NCBI GenBank assembly: GCA_965242785.1
Contig: CBDETA010000003.1
Coordinates: forward strand, 496,001 to 560,000
Direction: 5' to 3'
Source of the DNA: Maricaulis sp965242785
GTDB taxonomy: Bacteria > Pseudomonadota > Alphaproteobacteria > Caulobacterales > Maricaulaceae
DNA: 64,000 nucleotides
The translations under genes and the position numbers were made by a program. Position 1 is the first letter of the stretch, and every line of letters begins with the position of its first letter. Shown piece by piece: positions 39,421 through 46,958 of the stretch. The notes under the pieces are model-generated. The model ran no database searches and was not told where the DNA came from. It was given only the letters and a program-made list of their open reading frames with translations.

Positions 39421-40538
39421 GCGCTCTCCTCCGGGAAGTGGCGCTCTTCGCGCACGCTGAGACCATAGCCCTCCAGACCGACAATGGTCTGCGGCTTGGT
39501 GGTCAGCAGGATCATGTCCTTGACGCCAAGATCAATCAGGATCTGGGCGCCGACACCGTATTCACGCAGGCGCCGCGCTTCCCGCTCGCCCTGCGGCACG
39601 GGGGAATGGGCACCCAGGCGTTCGACAATCGCCGTGTGAGAGGTCTCGCGAATGAAGACCATGACGGCCGGGCCCTCCGCCTCGGCCACCGCCTTGATGC
39701 CGGCATCGACAAACTCGCCACGCGGGCCTTCCTCGTGCAGCACATCGTCAATGAAGGACACTTTGTGCATCCGCACCAGGGTCGGCGTCTTGTCGTTCGG
39801 CTCCCCTTTGACCAGGGCCACATGCTCGGCACCGTCCAGCGTATTGCGGAACACGACCAGTTTCAGTGGACCGCCATGACGGCTGGTGAAATCGGTCTCC
39901 AGCCGGCGCTCGATGAAACGGTCATTGCGGCGGCGATAGGCGATGAGGTCAGCAATCGTGCCGATTTTCAGCCCGTGCAGCTGGGCAAAGGCAACCAGGT
40001 CCGGCAAGCGGGCCATGGTGCCGTCCTCATTCATGATCTCGCAGATCACGCCGGCCGAACCGGCCCCGGCCAGACGTGCGACATCGACAGAGGCCTCGGT
40101 GTGGCCGGCCCGGACCAGAACGCCGCCATCGCGGGCAACCAGCGGGAAGACATGGCCGGGTGTGGCGATATCGTCGGCGCCCTTGGACGGGTCGGTCGCG
40201 ACCTCGATGGTGCGGGCCCGGTCATGCGCGGAAATGCCGGTGGTCACGCCCTCGCGCGCCTCGATGGAGGTGGTGAAGGCGGTCTGGTGACGCGAGCGGT
40301 TCTCGGTCGACATCAGCTTGAGGCCGAGATGCTCGATGCGCTCCTGGGTCATCGCCAGGCAGATGAGGCCGCGGCCATGCTTGGCCATGAAGTTGATCGC
40401 GTCCGGCGTGGCGAACTTGGCCGGGATGACCAGGTCGCCCTCATTCTCGCGATCCTCGGCATCAACCAGGATGAACATCCGGCCATTGCGGGCATCCTCG
40501 ATGACGTCCTCGATCGGTGAAAGGGGGATATCGCTCAC
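39417..40538 (-). CDS. ribB: 3,4-dihydroxy-2-butanone 4-phosphate synthase with degenerate GTP cyclohydrolase II domain (RibBX type)
   Basis: A 373-aa two-domain protein. The N-terminal RibB half (1-205) is complete: DAEDRENEGDLVI, RSRHQTAFTTSIEAREGVTTGISAHDRA and RAGHTEASVDVARLAG, with CEIMNEDG. The C-terminal half aligns with RibA in length, but its zinc site has gone. Where RibA has C-x2-G-x7-C-x-C after VRMHS, this reads VRMHKVSFIDDVLHEE (255-270) with no cysteine. GTP cyclohydrolase II activity is therefore not expected and a separate ribA should exist elsewhere. Such RibBX proteins are known in other proteobacteria. It overlaps ribE and ribH by 4 bp. Confidence 0.93.
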   Translation of the reverse strand: MSDIPLSPIEDVIEDARNGRMFILVDAEDRENEGDLVIPAKFATPDAINFMAKHGRGLICLAMTQERIEHLGLKLMSTENRSRHQTAFTTSIEAREGVTTGISAHDRARTIEVATDPSKGADDIATPGHVFPLVARDGGVLVRAGHTEASVDVARLAGAGSAGVICEIMNEDGTMARLPDLVAFAQLHGLKIGTIADLIAYRRRNDRFIERRLETDFTSRHGGPLKLVVFRNTLDGAEHVALVKGEPNDKTPTLVRMHKVSFIDDVLHEEGPRGEFVDAGIKAVAEAEGPAVMVFIRETSHTAIVERLGAHSPVPQGEREARRLREYGVGAQILIDLGVKDMILLTTKPQTIVGLEGYGLSVREERHFPEESA

Positions 40539-41146
40539 GCGCGGGTCTCCGAAAATTCGTTCAGGCGGGCGGCGTAGCGCGCCATGGTGTCAACCTCAAG
40601 ATTAACCCGCGCCCCTTTTTGCAGCGCACCCAGTGTCGTCACCTCCGCGGTGTGGGGAATGATCATCAGATCAAAGCTGGTCCGCGTCACCTCATTGACG
40701 GTCAGCGATACGCCATCGACGGTGATGGATCCCTTCTTGGCGATGAATTTGTTCAGATTTTCCGGAGGCTCGACGGTGAAGACCAGCCATTCGCCCTCTT
40801 CGCGCCTGTCCAGAACCGTACCGACACCGTCGACATGCCCGGTCACCAGATGACCACCCAGCTCGTCACCGATTTTCAGCGCACGCTCGAGATTGACCCG
40901 GTCGCCGACCTGCCACTCTCCCAGCGTGGTCAGGCGCAGGGTCTCCGGAGACACTTCCAGCGCGTACCAACCGCCCTCGCCCAGCGCGCCCTTGTCGACC
41001 ACCGTCAAACAGACCCCGGCATGGGCAATCGACGCACCCATATCGATCGTCTCCGGCGCCCACGGCCCCTCGATCTCGAAACGGCGCACATCCTGGCCGG
41101 AAATGGCGCGGATACGGCCCTTGGCGGTGACAATGCCTGTGAACAT
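40535..41146 (-). CDS. ribE: riboflavin synthase alpha subunit
   Basis: A 203-aa protein with the diagnostic N-terminus MFTGIV and two tandem lumazine-binding repeats (about 1-95 and 96-195). The second begins near LGGHLVTGHVDGVG. It dismutates two lumazines to riboflavin. Its ATG shares one base with the stop of the ribD reductase gene. Confidence 0.96.
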   Translation of the reverse strand: MFTGIVTAKGRIRAISGQDVRRFEIEGPWAPETIDMGASIAHAGVCLTVVDKGALGEGGWYALEVSPETLRLTTLGEWQVGDRVNLERALKIGDELGGHLVTGHVDGVGTVLDRREEGEWLVFTVEPPENLNKFIAKKGSITVDGVSLTVNEVTRTSFDLMIIPHTAEVTTLGALQKGARVNLEVDTMARYAARLNEFSETRA

Positions 41147-41721
41147 CAGCGGATCCGTTCGTAGCTTTCCTGCAGATCGGCACCGCGCTCACGGATGCCC
41201 GTGCGCCTGAAAATGGGCGCTGATCCGAGGGTCTCAAGGCCCAGCGCTGCGATGACCGGCAAACCGTCACCACCCAACAGCATCGGCGCGCGGAACCATT
41301 CGATGCGGTCGACCAGGTCGGCAGCGATCGCCGACGCCGCGATCTGGGCCCCGGCCTCGATCATCACCATGTCATGGCCGGCCATGGCCCGGGCCAGGTC
41401 GCGATGCGGCACCAACGTGACAGAACGGGAGGCTTCAGCGAAGACCGCCGCATCGGACGGCGTGCGGTCCTGGCTGTCCATGATGGCAACATCCGGCTGG
41501 CGCTCGCAGCCGCCCTCGGGCCGGGCCGTCAGGCGCGGATTGTCGGCCAGGATGGTGCCGATACCGGTCAGGATCAGCGTGTGCGCGGCCCGCATGCGGT
41601 GCACCTCGGCCCGGCTTTCCGGCCCGGTGATCCATTGCGAGGCGCCATTGGACAGCGCGATCCGGCCGTCCAGCGACGTGGCCAATTTCAGGGTGACACG
41701 CGGACGATCCGCGGCGGTCAT
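41146..41721 (-). CDS. ribD: stand-alone RibD reductase domain (5-amino-6-(5-phosphoribosylamino)uracil reductase)
   Basis: A 191-aa protein corresponding only to the C-terminal reductase half of RibD. RPRVTLKLATSLDGRIALSNGASQWITG is the NADPH/substrate motif, followed by HRMRAAHTLILTGIGTILADNPRLTAR and EWFRAPMLLGGDG. The N-terminal zinc deaminase domain (HAE and PCxxxGxxPPC motifs) is missing. The gene starts with ATG overlapping the nrdR stop by 4 bp, so no room exists for it. The deaminase must be encoded elsewhere or replaced. Confidence 0.9.
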   Translation of the reverse strand: MTAADRPRVTLKLATSLDGRIALSNGASQWITGPESRAEVHRMRAAHTLILTGIGTILADNPRLTARPEGGCERQPDVAIMDSQDRTPSDAAVFAEASRSVTLVPHRDLARAMAGHDMVMIEAGAQIAASAIAADLVDRIEWFRAPMLLGGDGLPVIAALGLETLGSAPIFRRTGIRERGADLQESYERIR

Positions 41722-42203
41722 TCGTCCCCGTCTTCCGCCACGCTCTTGCGCGCGGTGAGATCCTCATCGGTGATGAATTCGCGGAAGTCCTCGACCTCGT
41801 GGAAATCCTTGTAGACCGAGGCGTAGCGCACATAGGCCACGGCATCGAGATTCTTCAGGCTTTCCATCACCAGCTCGCCGACCCGGTCGGAGGTGACATC
41901 GGTTTCGCCGGTAGATTCGAGGCGCCGGACGATGCCGGAAATCATCTGCTCGATCCGGTCCGGTTCGAAATTGCGCTTCTGCATGGCCAGCTGGATCGAC
42001 CGGCTGAGCTTGTCGCGATCGAAGGGCACGCGCCGGCCGGACTTCTTCAGCACGGTCAGTTCGCGCAGCTGGACGCGTTCGAACGTGGTGAAGCGTGCCG
42101 CACAGGACGGGCACTGGCGGCGACGGCGGATGGCATTCCCGTCCTCGGCAGGACGGGAATCCTTAACTTGGGTGTCGGGATGACCGCAGAAAGGACAACG
42201 CAT
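41718..42203 (-). CDS. nrdR: transcriptional repressor NrdR
   Basis: A 161-aa protein. The N-terminal zinc ribbon is CPFCGHPDTQVKDSR with the second pair CPSC, followed by the ATP-cone domain (VLKKSGRRVPFDRDKLSRSIQLA). NrdR senses ATP/dATP and represses ribonucleotide reductase operons. It lies 9 bp after glyA and overlaps the next gene. The glyA-nrdR-rib order is conserved in alphaproteobacteria. Confidence 0.97.
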   Translation of the reverse strand: MRCPFCGHPDTQVKDSRPAEDGNAIRRRRQCPSCAARFTTFERVQLRELTVLKKSGRRVPFDRDKLSRSIQLAMQKRNFEPDRIEQMISGIVRRLESTGETDVTSDRVGELVMESLKNLDAVAYVRYASVYKDFHEVEDFREFITDEDLTARKSVAEDGDE

Positions 42204-42212
42204 GCGGGAAGT

Positions 42213-43520
42213 CTAGGCGAGTTCCGGGTAAATTGGGAAGCGCGCAGTCAGTGCCTTGACCTGCTCACGGACTTCGCCTTCGACCTGGGCATTGCCCTCC
42301 GGCGCATCGACCAGCGCGTCCAGAACCCGCACCATCATCTCGCCGATCTGCTTGAATTCGGCCTCGCCGAAGCCGCGGGTGGTCCCGGCCGGCGAACCGA
42401 CACGCAGGCCGGAGGTGATGGTCGGCTTTTCCGGATCGAACGGCACGCCATTCTTGTTGCAGGTGATATAGGCCCGCTCCAGCGCCTGTTCCGCGACATT
42501 GCCCTTGAGTCCCTTGGGCCGCAGGTCGATCAGGGCCAGGTGGCTGTCAGTGCCGCCGGAAACGATGGCATAGCCGCCATCGATCACGGCCTGGGCCATC
42601 ACCTTGCAGTTGGCGACAACGCGGCGGGCATAATCGGAGAACTCCGGCTGCAGCGCCTCGCCGAAAGCCACCGCCTTGCCGGCGATGACGTGCATCAGCG
42701 GGCCGCCCTGCAGACCCGGGAAGATGGCCGAGTTGATCTTCTTGCCCAGATCCAGGTCGTTGGACAGGATCATGCCGCCGCGCGGACCGCGCAGCGTCTT
42801 GTGCGTGGTGGTGGTGCAGACATGGGCGTGCGGCATCGGGTTGGGATAGCAGCCCCCCGCGACCAGGCCGGCAAAGTGCGCCATGTCGACCATCAGATAG
42901 GCACCGACCGCATCCGCGATCGAGCGGAATTCGGCAAAATCGATCTCGCGCGGATAGGCCGACCCCCCGGCCACGATCAGTTGCGGACGCACCTCTTCGG
43001 CCTGCTTGCGCAGAGCGTCATAATCGATCCGCGCATCATCCTCGCGCACGCCGTAGGCATGGGCCTCGAACCACTTGCCCGACAGGTTGGGCCGGGCGCC
43101 ATGGGTCAGGTGACCGCCGGCATCCAGCGACATGCCGAGGATCTTGTCGCCCGGCTTCAAGAGGGCGAGGAAAACGCCCTGATTGGCCTGGCTGCCGGAA
43201 TTGGGCTGGACATTGGCGTATTGCGCACCGAACAGCGCCTTGGCGCGCTCGATGGCCAAGGTCTCGACCACATCGACATGCTCGCAGCCGCCATAATAGC
43301 GGCGACCCGGATAGCCTTCGGCATATTTGTTGGTCAGCGGGGAGCCTTGCGCTTCCAGCACCGCACGGGAGACGATGTTCTCCGACGCAATCAGCTCGAT
43401 CTGCTGTTGCTGGCGCTGGATTTCAGCATGGATCGCATGCGCGACATCGCGGTCGGATTCCACGATGGAGCGGGTGAAGAATGCGGTGGCGGCTCCGCTT
43501 TCGACCTGATTGTCCGGCAT
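42213..43520 (-). CDS. glyA: serine hydroxymethyltransferase
   Basis: A 435-aa PLP enzyme from the ATG at 43520, preceded by AAGGAG at 5 nt; the frame is open 25 codons further without a signal. Motifs are IELIASENIVS, EGYPGRRYYGG, the PLP Lys in TTTHKTLRGPRGG, and IFPGLQGGP. It converts serine and tetrahydrofolate to glycine and methylene-THF. It is first in the glyA-nrdR-rib-nusB-thiL cluster, which ties one-carbon, purine-derived and cofactor biosynthesis together. Confidence 0.97.
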   Translation of the reverse strand: MPDNQVESGAATAFFTRSIVESDRDVAHAIHAEIQRQQQQIELIASENIVSRAVLEAQGSPLTNKYAEGYPGRRYYGGCEHVDVVETLAIERAKALFGAQYANVQPNSGSQANQGVFLALLKPGDKILGMSLDAGGHLTHGARPNLSGKWFEAHAYGVREDDARIDYDALRKQAEEVRPQLIVAGGSAYPREIDFAEFRSIADAVGAYLMVDMAHFAGLVAGGCYPNPMPHAHVCTTTTHKTLRGPRGGMILSNDLDLGKKINSAIFPGLQGGPLMHVIAGKAVAFGEALQPEFSDYARRVVANCKVMAQAVIDGGYAIVSGGTDSHLALIDLRPKGLKGNVAEQALERAYITCNKNGVPFDPEKPTITSGLRVGSPAGTTRGFGEAEFKQIGEMMVRVLDALVDAPEGNAQVEGEVREQVKALTARFPIYPELA

Positions 43521-43630
43521 GACGACTCCTTGTGACTTTTGCTGGTTTGATACGGCTCCGAGGGTTGCGACACAAGCCGTCATTCCACGCCGCATTTGCG
43601 TTCAATCTGTCGATTTCTTGATTTGCATTT

Positions 43631-43667
43631 ATTTGCGAGCGCTGCGATCAGCTGAACGTTCGCAAAT
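43631..43667. promoter_or_regulatory. inverted repeat ATTTGCGA-N21-TCGCAAAT upstream of mucR
   Basis: Perfect 8-bp arms lie in the 263-bp AT-richer gap between the divergent glyA and mucR. ATTTGC also repeats directly at 43621 and 43631 (10-bp period). Ros/MucR proteins autoregulate through AT-rich upstream sites, so this is a candidate operator. No other element is obvious in the gap. Confidence 0.45.
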
Positions 43668-43783
43668 CAAATTTGACTATTGAGCTTGAACTTCGCATCG
43701 CGGGATAATAACCATCACCACGATAAATTGAATCGGAACGTCTACCCGGTTCGCCATGAATGAAGGTTTGGAAGGTATTGAAG

Positions 43784-44203
43784 ATGACTGACGACGTGCT
43801 CCCGGATATCGACAAGGAAGAATTGCTGCGCATGACCACCGATGTCGTGGCGTCCTATCTGTCGCACAACTCCATGCCGGCCGATAACGTGCCGGAACTC
43901 ATCAAGGCCGTGCACGCCACGATGAAGGAAGTGTCGGAGTCGACGGTCAAGATCGAGTCCAAGGCCAAGCCTGCCGTCGCGGTCTCCAAGTCTGTCAGCG
44001 ACGACTACATTGTCTGTCTGGAAGACGGCAAGAAGCTGAAGATGCTGAAGCGCTACCTGCGCTCGCAATACAACATGTCGCCGGACGATTACCGCCGCAA
44101 ATGGAACCTGCCGTCGGATTATCCGATGGTCGCGCCCGCCTATTCGCGCAAACGCTCCCAGTTTGCCAAGGATATCGGCCTGGGCCGCGGCAAGAAGGGC
44201 TAA
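43784..44203 (+). CDS. mucR: MucR/Ros-family transcriptional regulator with degenerate zinc finger
   Basis: A 139-aa protein from the ATG at 43784 (GGAAGG upstream). The Ros/MucR domain is unmistakable: VCLEDGKKLKMLKRYL, NMSPDDYRRKWNLPSDYPMVAP and RSQFAKDIGLGRGKKG. The zinc ligands of Ros (C-x2-C-x9-H-x4-H) align to Cys78, Asp81, Tyr91 and Tyr96. Only the Cys and perhaps the Asp could bind metal, so the fold may be zinc-free, as described for some rhizobial Ros homologues. Family members are H-NS-like global regulators of envelope, motility and cell-cycle genes. A terminator follows at once. Confidence 0.94.
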   Translation: MTDDVLPDIDKEELLRMTTDVVASYLSHNSMPADNVPELIKAVHATMKEVSESTVKIESKAKPAVAVSKSVSDDYIVCLEDGKKLKMLKRYLRSQYNMSPDDYRRKWNLPSDYPMVAPAYSRKRSQFAKDIGLGRGKKG

Positions 44204-44220
44204 GCCCCTTCCCTGCCAAA

Positions 44221-44466
44221 CTAGACGGTAATACCGCGGCCGGACCCAGTGTCCGGCCGTTTTTCTTCGGCCGTCTCACCCCGCGCCTCGGCCAGGCGTT
44301 TCAGCTTCCAGGCGACCTTGGCGCGGGCCAGATTATCAATCTCGTGCCGCGGCGTGTTCTTGGGGACCTGGAAGATCAGTTCCTCGCCGGTATCGGCATG
44401 CACGGCGGCGACGCGAAGGGCATTACCCACCGCCTGGATCTCGATGAAGATGTCTCCGATGTTCAT
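44221..44466 (-). CDS. small conserved hypothetical protein (possibly DUF6898)
   Basis: An 81-aa protein from the ATG at 44466 with GGAGGG just upstream; a GTG at 44481 is also in frame. MNIGDIFIEIQAVGNALRVAAVHADTGEELIFQVPKNTPRHEIDNLARAKVAWKL-type sequence suggests a small beta-sheet followed by one helix. It resembles, from memory, a short alphaproteobacterial family (DUF6898); function unknown. It lies downstream of hemA on the same strand and its 3' end contains the mucR terminator. Confidence 0.7.
   Translation of the reverse strand: MNIGDIFIEIQAVGNALRVAAVHADTGEELIFQVPKNTPRHEIDNLARAKVAWKLKRLAEARGETAEEKRPDTGSGRGITV
44237..44264 (+). terminator. rho-independent terminator after mucR
   Basis: CGGCCGGAC-CCAGT-GTCCGGCCG, a perfect 9-bp stem, then TTTTT. 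It lies inside the last codons of the convergent small gene, so it doubles as coding sequence there. Confidence 0.9.
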
Positions 44467-44501
44467 GGACCCTCCGGACACATCCGGATGATGCCCCAGA
44501 A

Positions 44502-45728
44502 TCAGGCGCGTGCCACCCCGGTCTGTTCGCAGGCCCTGGCCCAGACATCGTCCAGCGCCTCGATGAGGGCGTCGAACATGGCGTCACTGTGCAAGGGCGT
44601 CGGCGTCAGGCGCAGGCGCTCTGTGCCCCGTGGCACGGTGGGGTAGTTGATCGGCTGAACATAGATGCCGTGATCATCCAGCAGCATGTCGGAAATGCGC
44701 TTGCACAGCACCGGATCGCCCACATGCACCGGCACGATGTGCGTCACGGAGCTTTCCAGCACCGGATAGCCGGCTGCATTGAGGCGGGCCTTCAGCGTCG
44801 CCGCCCGTTCCTGGTGCTGCTCGCGCAGGTGATGCGAGGATTTCAGGTATTCCACACTGGCGCGCGCACCGGCGGCCAGGGCCGGCGGCAAGGCCGTGGT
44901 GAAGATGAAGCCCGGTGCCAGCGAGCGGATGGCATCACAGATCGCGCCATCGGCCGCGATATATCCGCCCATCACGCCGAACGCCTTGCCCAGCGTGCCC
45001 TCGATGATGTCGACCCGGTCCATCAGGCCGTCGCGCTCGGCAATGCCGGCACCGCGCAAGCCGTAAAGCCCCACCGCGTGGACTTCGTCCAGATAGGTCA
45101 GGGCGTTGTACTTGTCAGCGAGATCACAGACCGCCTCAATCGGACCGATATCACCGTCCATGGAGTAGACGGATTCAAAGGCGATCACCTTGGGGGCGTC
45201 GGCCGGAGCGGCGGCCAACAGCTCTTCCAGATGCCCAACATCATTGTGGCGCCAGATCCGCTTTTCGCAGCGTGCGCCCTTCACACCCTCGATCATCGAG
45301 GCGTGGTTGAGTTCGTCGGAAAACATCACCAGGCCGGGCAGAATCTTGCCCAGCGTCGCCAGGGTCGCCTCGTTGGCAATATAGCCGGAAGTGAACAAGA
45401 GGGCGCCGTCCTTCTGGTGCAGATCGGCCAGCGAGCGTTCCAATTCAACGTGATAATGCGTGGTGCCGGAGATATTGCGCGTGCCGCCGGCGCCGGAGCC
45501 GACATCATCGATCGCCTTTTTCATCGACTCCACGACACAAGGCACCTGGCCCATGCCCAGATAGTCGTTCGAGCACCACACAGTGACATCGCGCACATCG
45601 CCTTGCGGCGAGCGCCAGCGCGCCACGGGAAACTCGCCCTTGCGCCGCAGGAGGTCGGCAAACACCCGGTATCGGCCCTCGGCCTTGACCCGGCGGACAG
45701 CATCCTCGAAGGCGCGATTATAATTCAT
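44502..45728 (-). CDS. hemA: 5-aminolevulinate synthase
   Basis: A 408-aa fold-type I PLP enzyme. It starts MNYNRAFEDAVRRVKAEGRYRVFADL, with CSNDYLGMGQ, the AGGTRNISGTTHYHVELE block, DEVHAVGLYG, and the PLP Lys in GTLGKAFGVMGGYI. It condenses glycine and succinyl-CoA to ALA, the Shemin pathway of alphaproteobacteria. The frame extends 33 codons upstream, but AAGG lies 7 nt before the ATG at 45728 and the family starts there. hemB lies 5 kb away on the other strand. I find no clear FNR or Irr box in the 192-bp upstream gap (45729-45920). Confidence 0.97.
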   Translation of the reverse strand: MNYNRAFEDAVRRVKAEGRYRVFADLLRRKGEFPVARWRSPQGDVRDVTVWCSNDYLGMGQVPCVVESMKKAIDDVGSGAGGTRNISGTTHYHVELERSLADLHQKDGALLFTSGYIANEATLATLGKILPGLVMFSDELNHASMIEGVKGARCEKRIWRHNDVGHLEELLAAAPADAPKVIAFESVYSMDGDIGPIEAVCDLADKYNALTYLDEVHAVGLYGLRGAGIAERDGLMDRVDIIEGTLGKAFGVMGGYIAADGAICDAIRSLAPGFIFTTALPPALAAGARASVEYLKSSHHLREQHQERAATLKARLNAAGYPVLESSVTHIVPVHVGDPVLCKRISDMLLDDHGIYVQPINYPTVPRGTERLRLTPTPLHSDAMFDALIEALDDVWARACEQTGVARA

Positions 45729-45920
45729 GTCAGGGCCTTTCATGGCATATGCCCGTGAGCGTGTTCTGACTCGCCTTCTAGAGCGTTTGAGCCTTCCGCG
45801 CGACAGGACAGACGGCCGCACCCCCATGAAATATCACAATAAGATGCAGTGAGGCGAGCTATAGCCCTATAAAATTCAGGGGTTAGCGCATGCCGTCGAC
45901 GCTGCTGCCCAATCGACACC

Positions 45921-46274
45921 TCAGGCCGAGCGCAGGATTTTTTCCATGGCCTTGCCGCGGGCCAGCTCGTCGATGAGCTTGTCGAGATAGCGGATTTCCC
46001 GCATCAGCGGTTCCTCTACGTCCTCCACGCGTACGCCGCAGACCACCCCCTTGATCAGGGCCCGATCCGGATTGAGCCGAGGGGCCGTCGCGAAGAAGGT
46101 CTCGAAATCACACTTGTCGGCAAGGCGCGCCTCAAGTTCAGCCGGGCTCAGACCGGTGAGCCAGGAGATGATGGTGTCGACCTCGGCCCGGGTGCGCCCC
46201 TTCTTCTCGGCCTTGGCGACATAGGCCGGATAGACCGACGCGAAACTCATCGTGTAGATGCGGTGCTTGGCCAT
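45921..46274 (-). CDS. DUF2200 family protein
   Basis: A 117-aa soluble protein starting MAKHRIYTMSFASVYPAYVAKAEKKGRT, with EVDTIISWLTG and NPDRALIKGVVCGVRVEDVEEPLMREIRYLDKLIDELARGK. These are the conserved segments of DUF2200. No function has been assigned to the family as far as I know. It lacks a signal peptide and transmembrane segments. It lies between hemA and a MarR regulator on the same strand, separated from the latter by a terminator, so it has its own promoter. Confidence 0.85.
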   Translation of the reverse strand: MAKHRIYTMSFASVYPAYVAKAEKKGRTRAEVDTIISWLTGLSPAELEARLADKCDFETFFATAPRLNPDRALIKGVVCGVRVEDVEEPLMREIRYLDKLIDELARGKAMEKILRSA

Positions 46275-46330
46275 GTCCGCCGCCTTCCCTGCCCTTTTCT
46301 TGCGGCCACACTAGCACAGGCCGGAACAGG

Positions 46331-46364
46331 AAAAAGGCGCCGCGGCCTGATCGCCGGGCGCCCT
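46331..46364 (-). terminator. rho-independent terminator after the marR-type gene
   Basis: On the minus strand GGGCGCC and GGCGCC arms with inner CGGC/GCCG pairing lead into TTTTT (46335-46331). Confidence 0.85.
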
Positions 46365-46392
46365 TGTCAAAGGATCAGATCGGAAAAGCGGA

Positions 46393-46884
46393 CTACATCC
46401 GGAAGCGGATATGGTCGGCCCAGAAGCGTTCAATGCGTGCGAGCGCGGTATTCATCGACGGCAATTGTTCGGTATCGACACCGCCAACCGGATGCAGCGC
46501 CGCGCCCTGGCGCTCGAACAGCTTGTTGAGCTGGGCGCGCACGGCACTGCCACTTTCGGTCAGGCTGACCCGAACCGCCCGGCGATCAACGGCCGAGCGC
46601 TCGTGGCGGATATAGCCGGCATCAACCAGTTTTTTCAGATTGTAGGAGACGTTGGAGCCGAGATAATGACCCCGCGTACGCAGCTCGCCGGCCGTCAGTT
46701 CCTGGTCACCGATATTGAACAGCAGCAGGGCCTGGACCGAGTTGAGGTCATCAAGACCCTCACGGTCCAGCTCGTCCTTGACGACGTCCAGCAGCTGGCG
46801 ATGCAAACGCTCAACCAGTTGAAGAAGTTCGAGATAATCGGCCTGCGGCGCCGCTTCCGGCGCCAGGTTTTCTGCCATAGCCAT
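46393..46884 (-). CDS. MarR-family transcriptional regulator (LdtR-like)
   Basis: A 163-aa winged-helix regulator. DLNSVQALLLFNIGDQELTAGELRTRG and GSNVSYNLKKLVDAGYIRHERSAVDRRAVRVSLTESG form the HTH and wing, with D-R-R typical of MarR wings. Helices at both ends mediate dimerisation. The start is the ATG at 46884, with GGAG 7 nt upstream; a GTG at 46890 is too close to that site. The sequence resembles, from memory, the LdtR group of rhizobia that controls an L,D-transpeptidase, but no such gene is nearby. Confidence 0.88.
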   Translation of the reverse strand: MAMAENLAPEAAPQADYLELLQLVERLHRQLLDVVKDELDREGLDDLNSVQALLLFNIGDQELTAGELRTRGHYLGSNVSYNLKKLVDAGYIRHERSAVDRRAVRVSLTESGSAVRAQLNKLFERQGAALHPVGGVDTEQLPSMNTALARIERFWADHIRFRM

Positions 46885-46958
46885 GTACACACTCCACCCG
46901 ATCTTTTGATCTGTTGAGCGTGACTGTACGCAAAAACCGCAAAAAACCCCTTAACGGC

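Noticed and set aside
41799..43535. 578-aa open frame on the plus strand
   Set aside because: Antisense to glyA and nrdR; no motif or ribosome-binding site.
45729..45920. Possible FNR or Irr site before hemA
   Set aside because: No TTGAT-N4-ATCAA or recognisable iron-control box was found.
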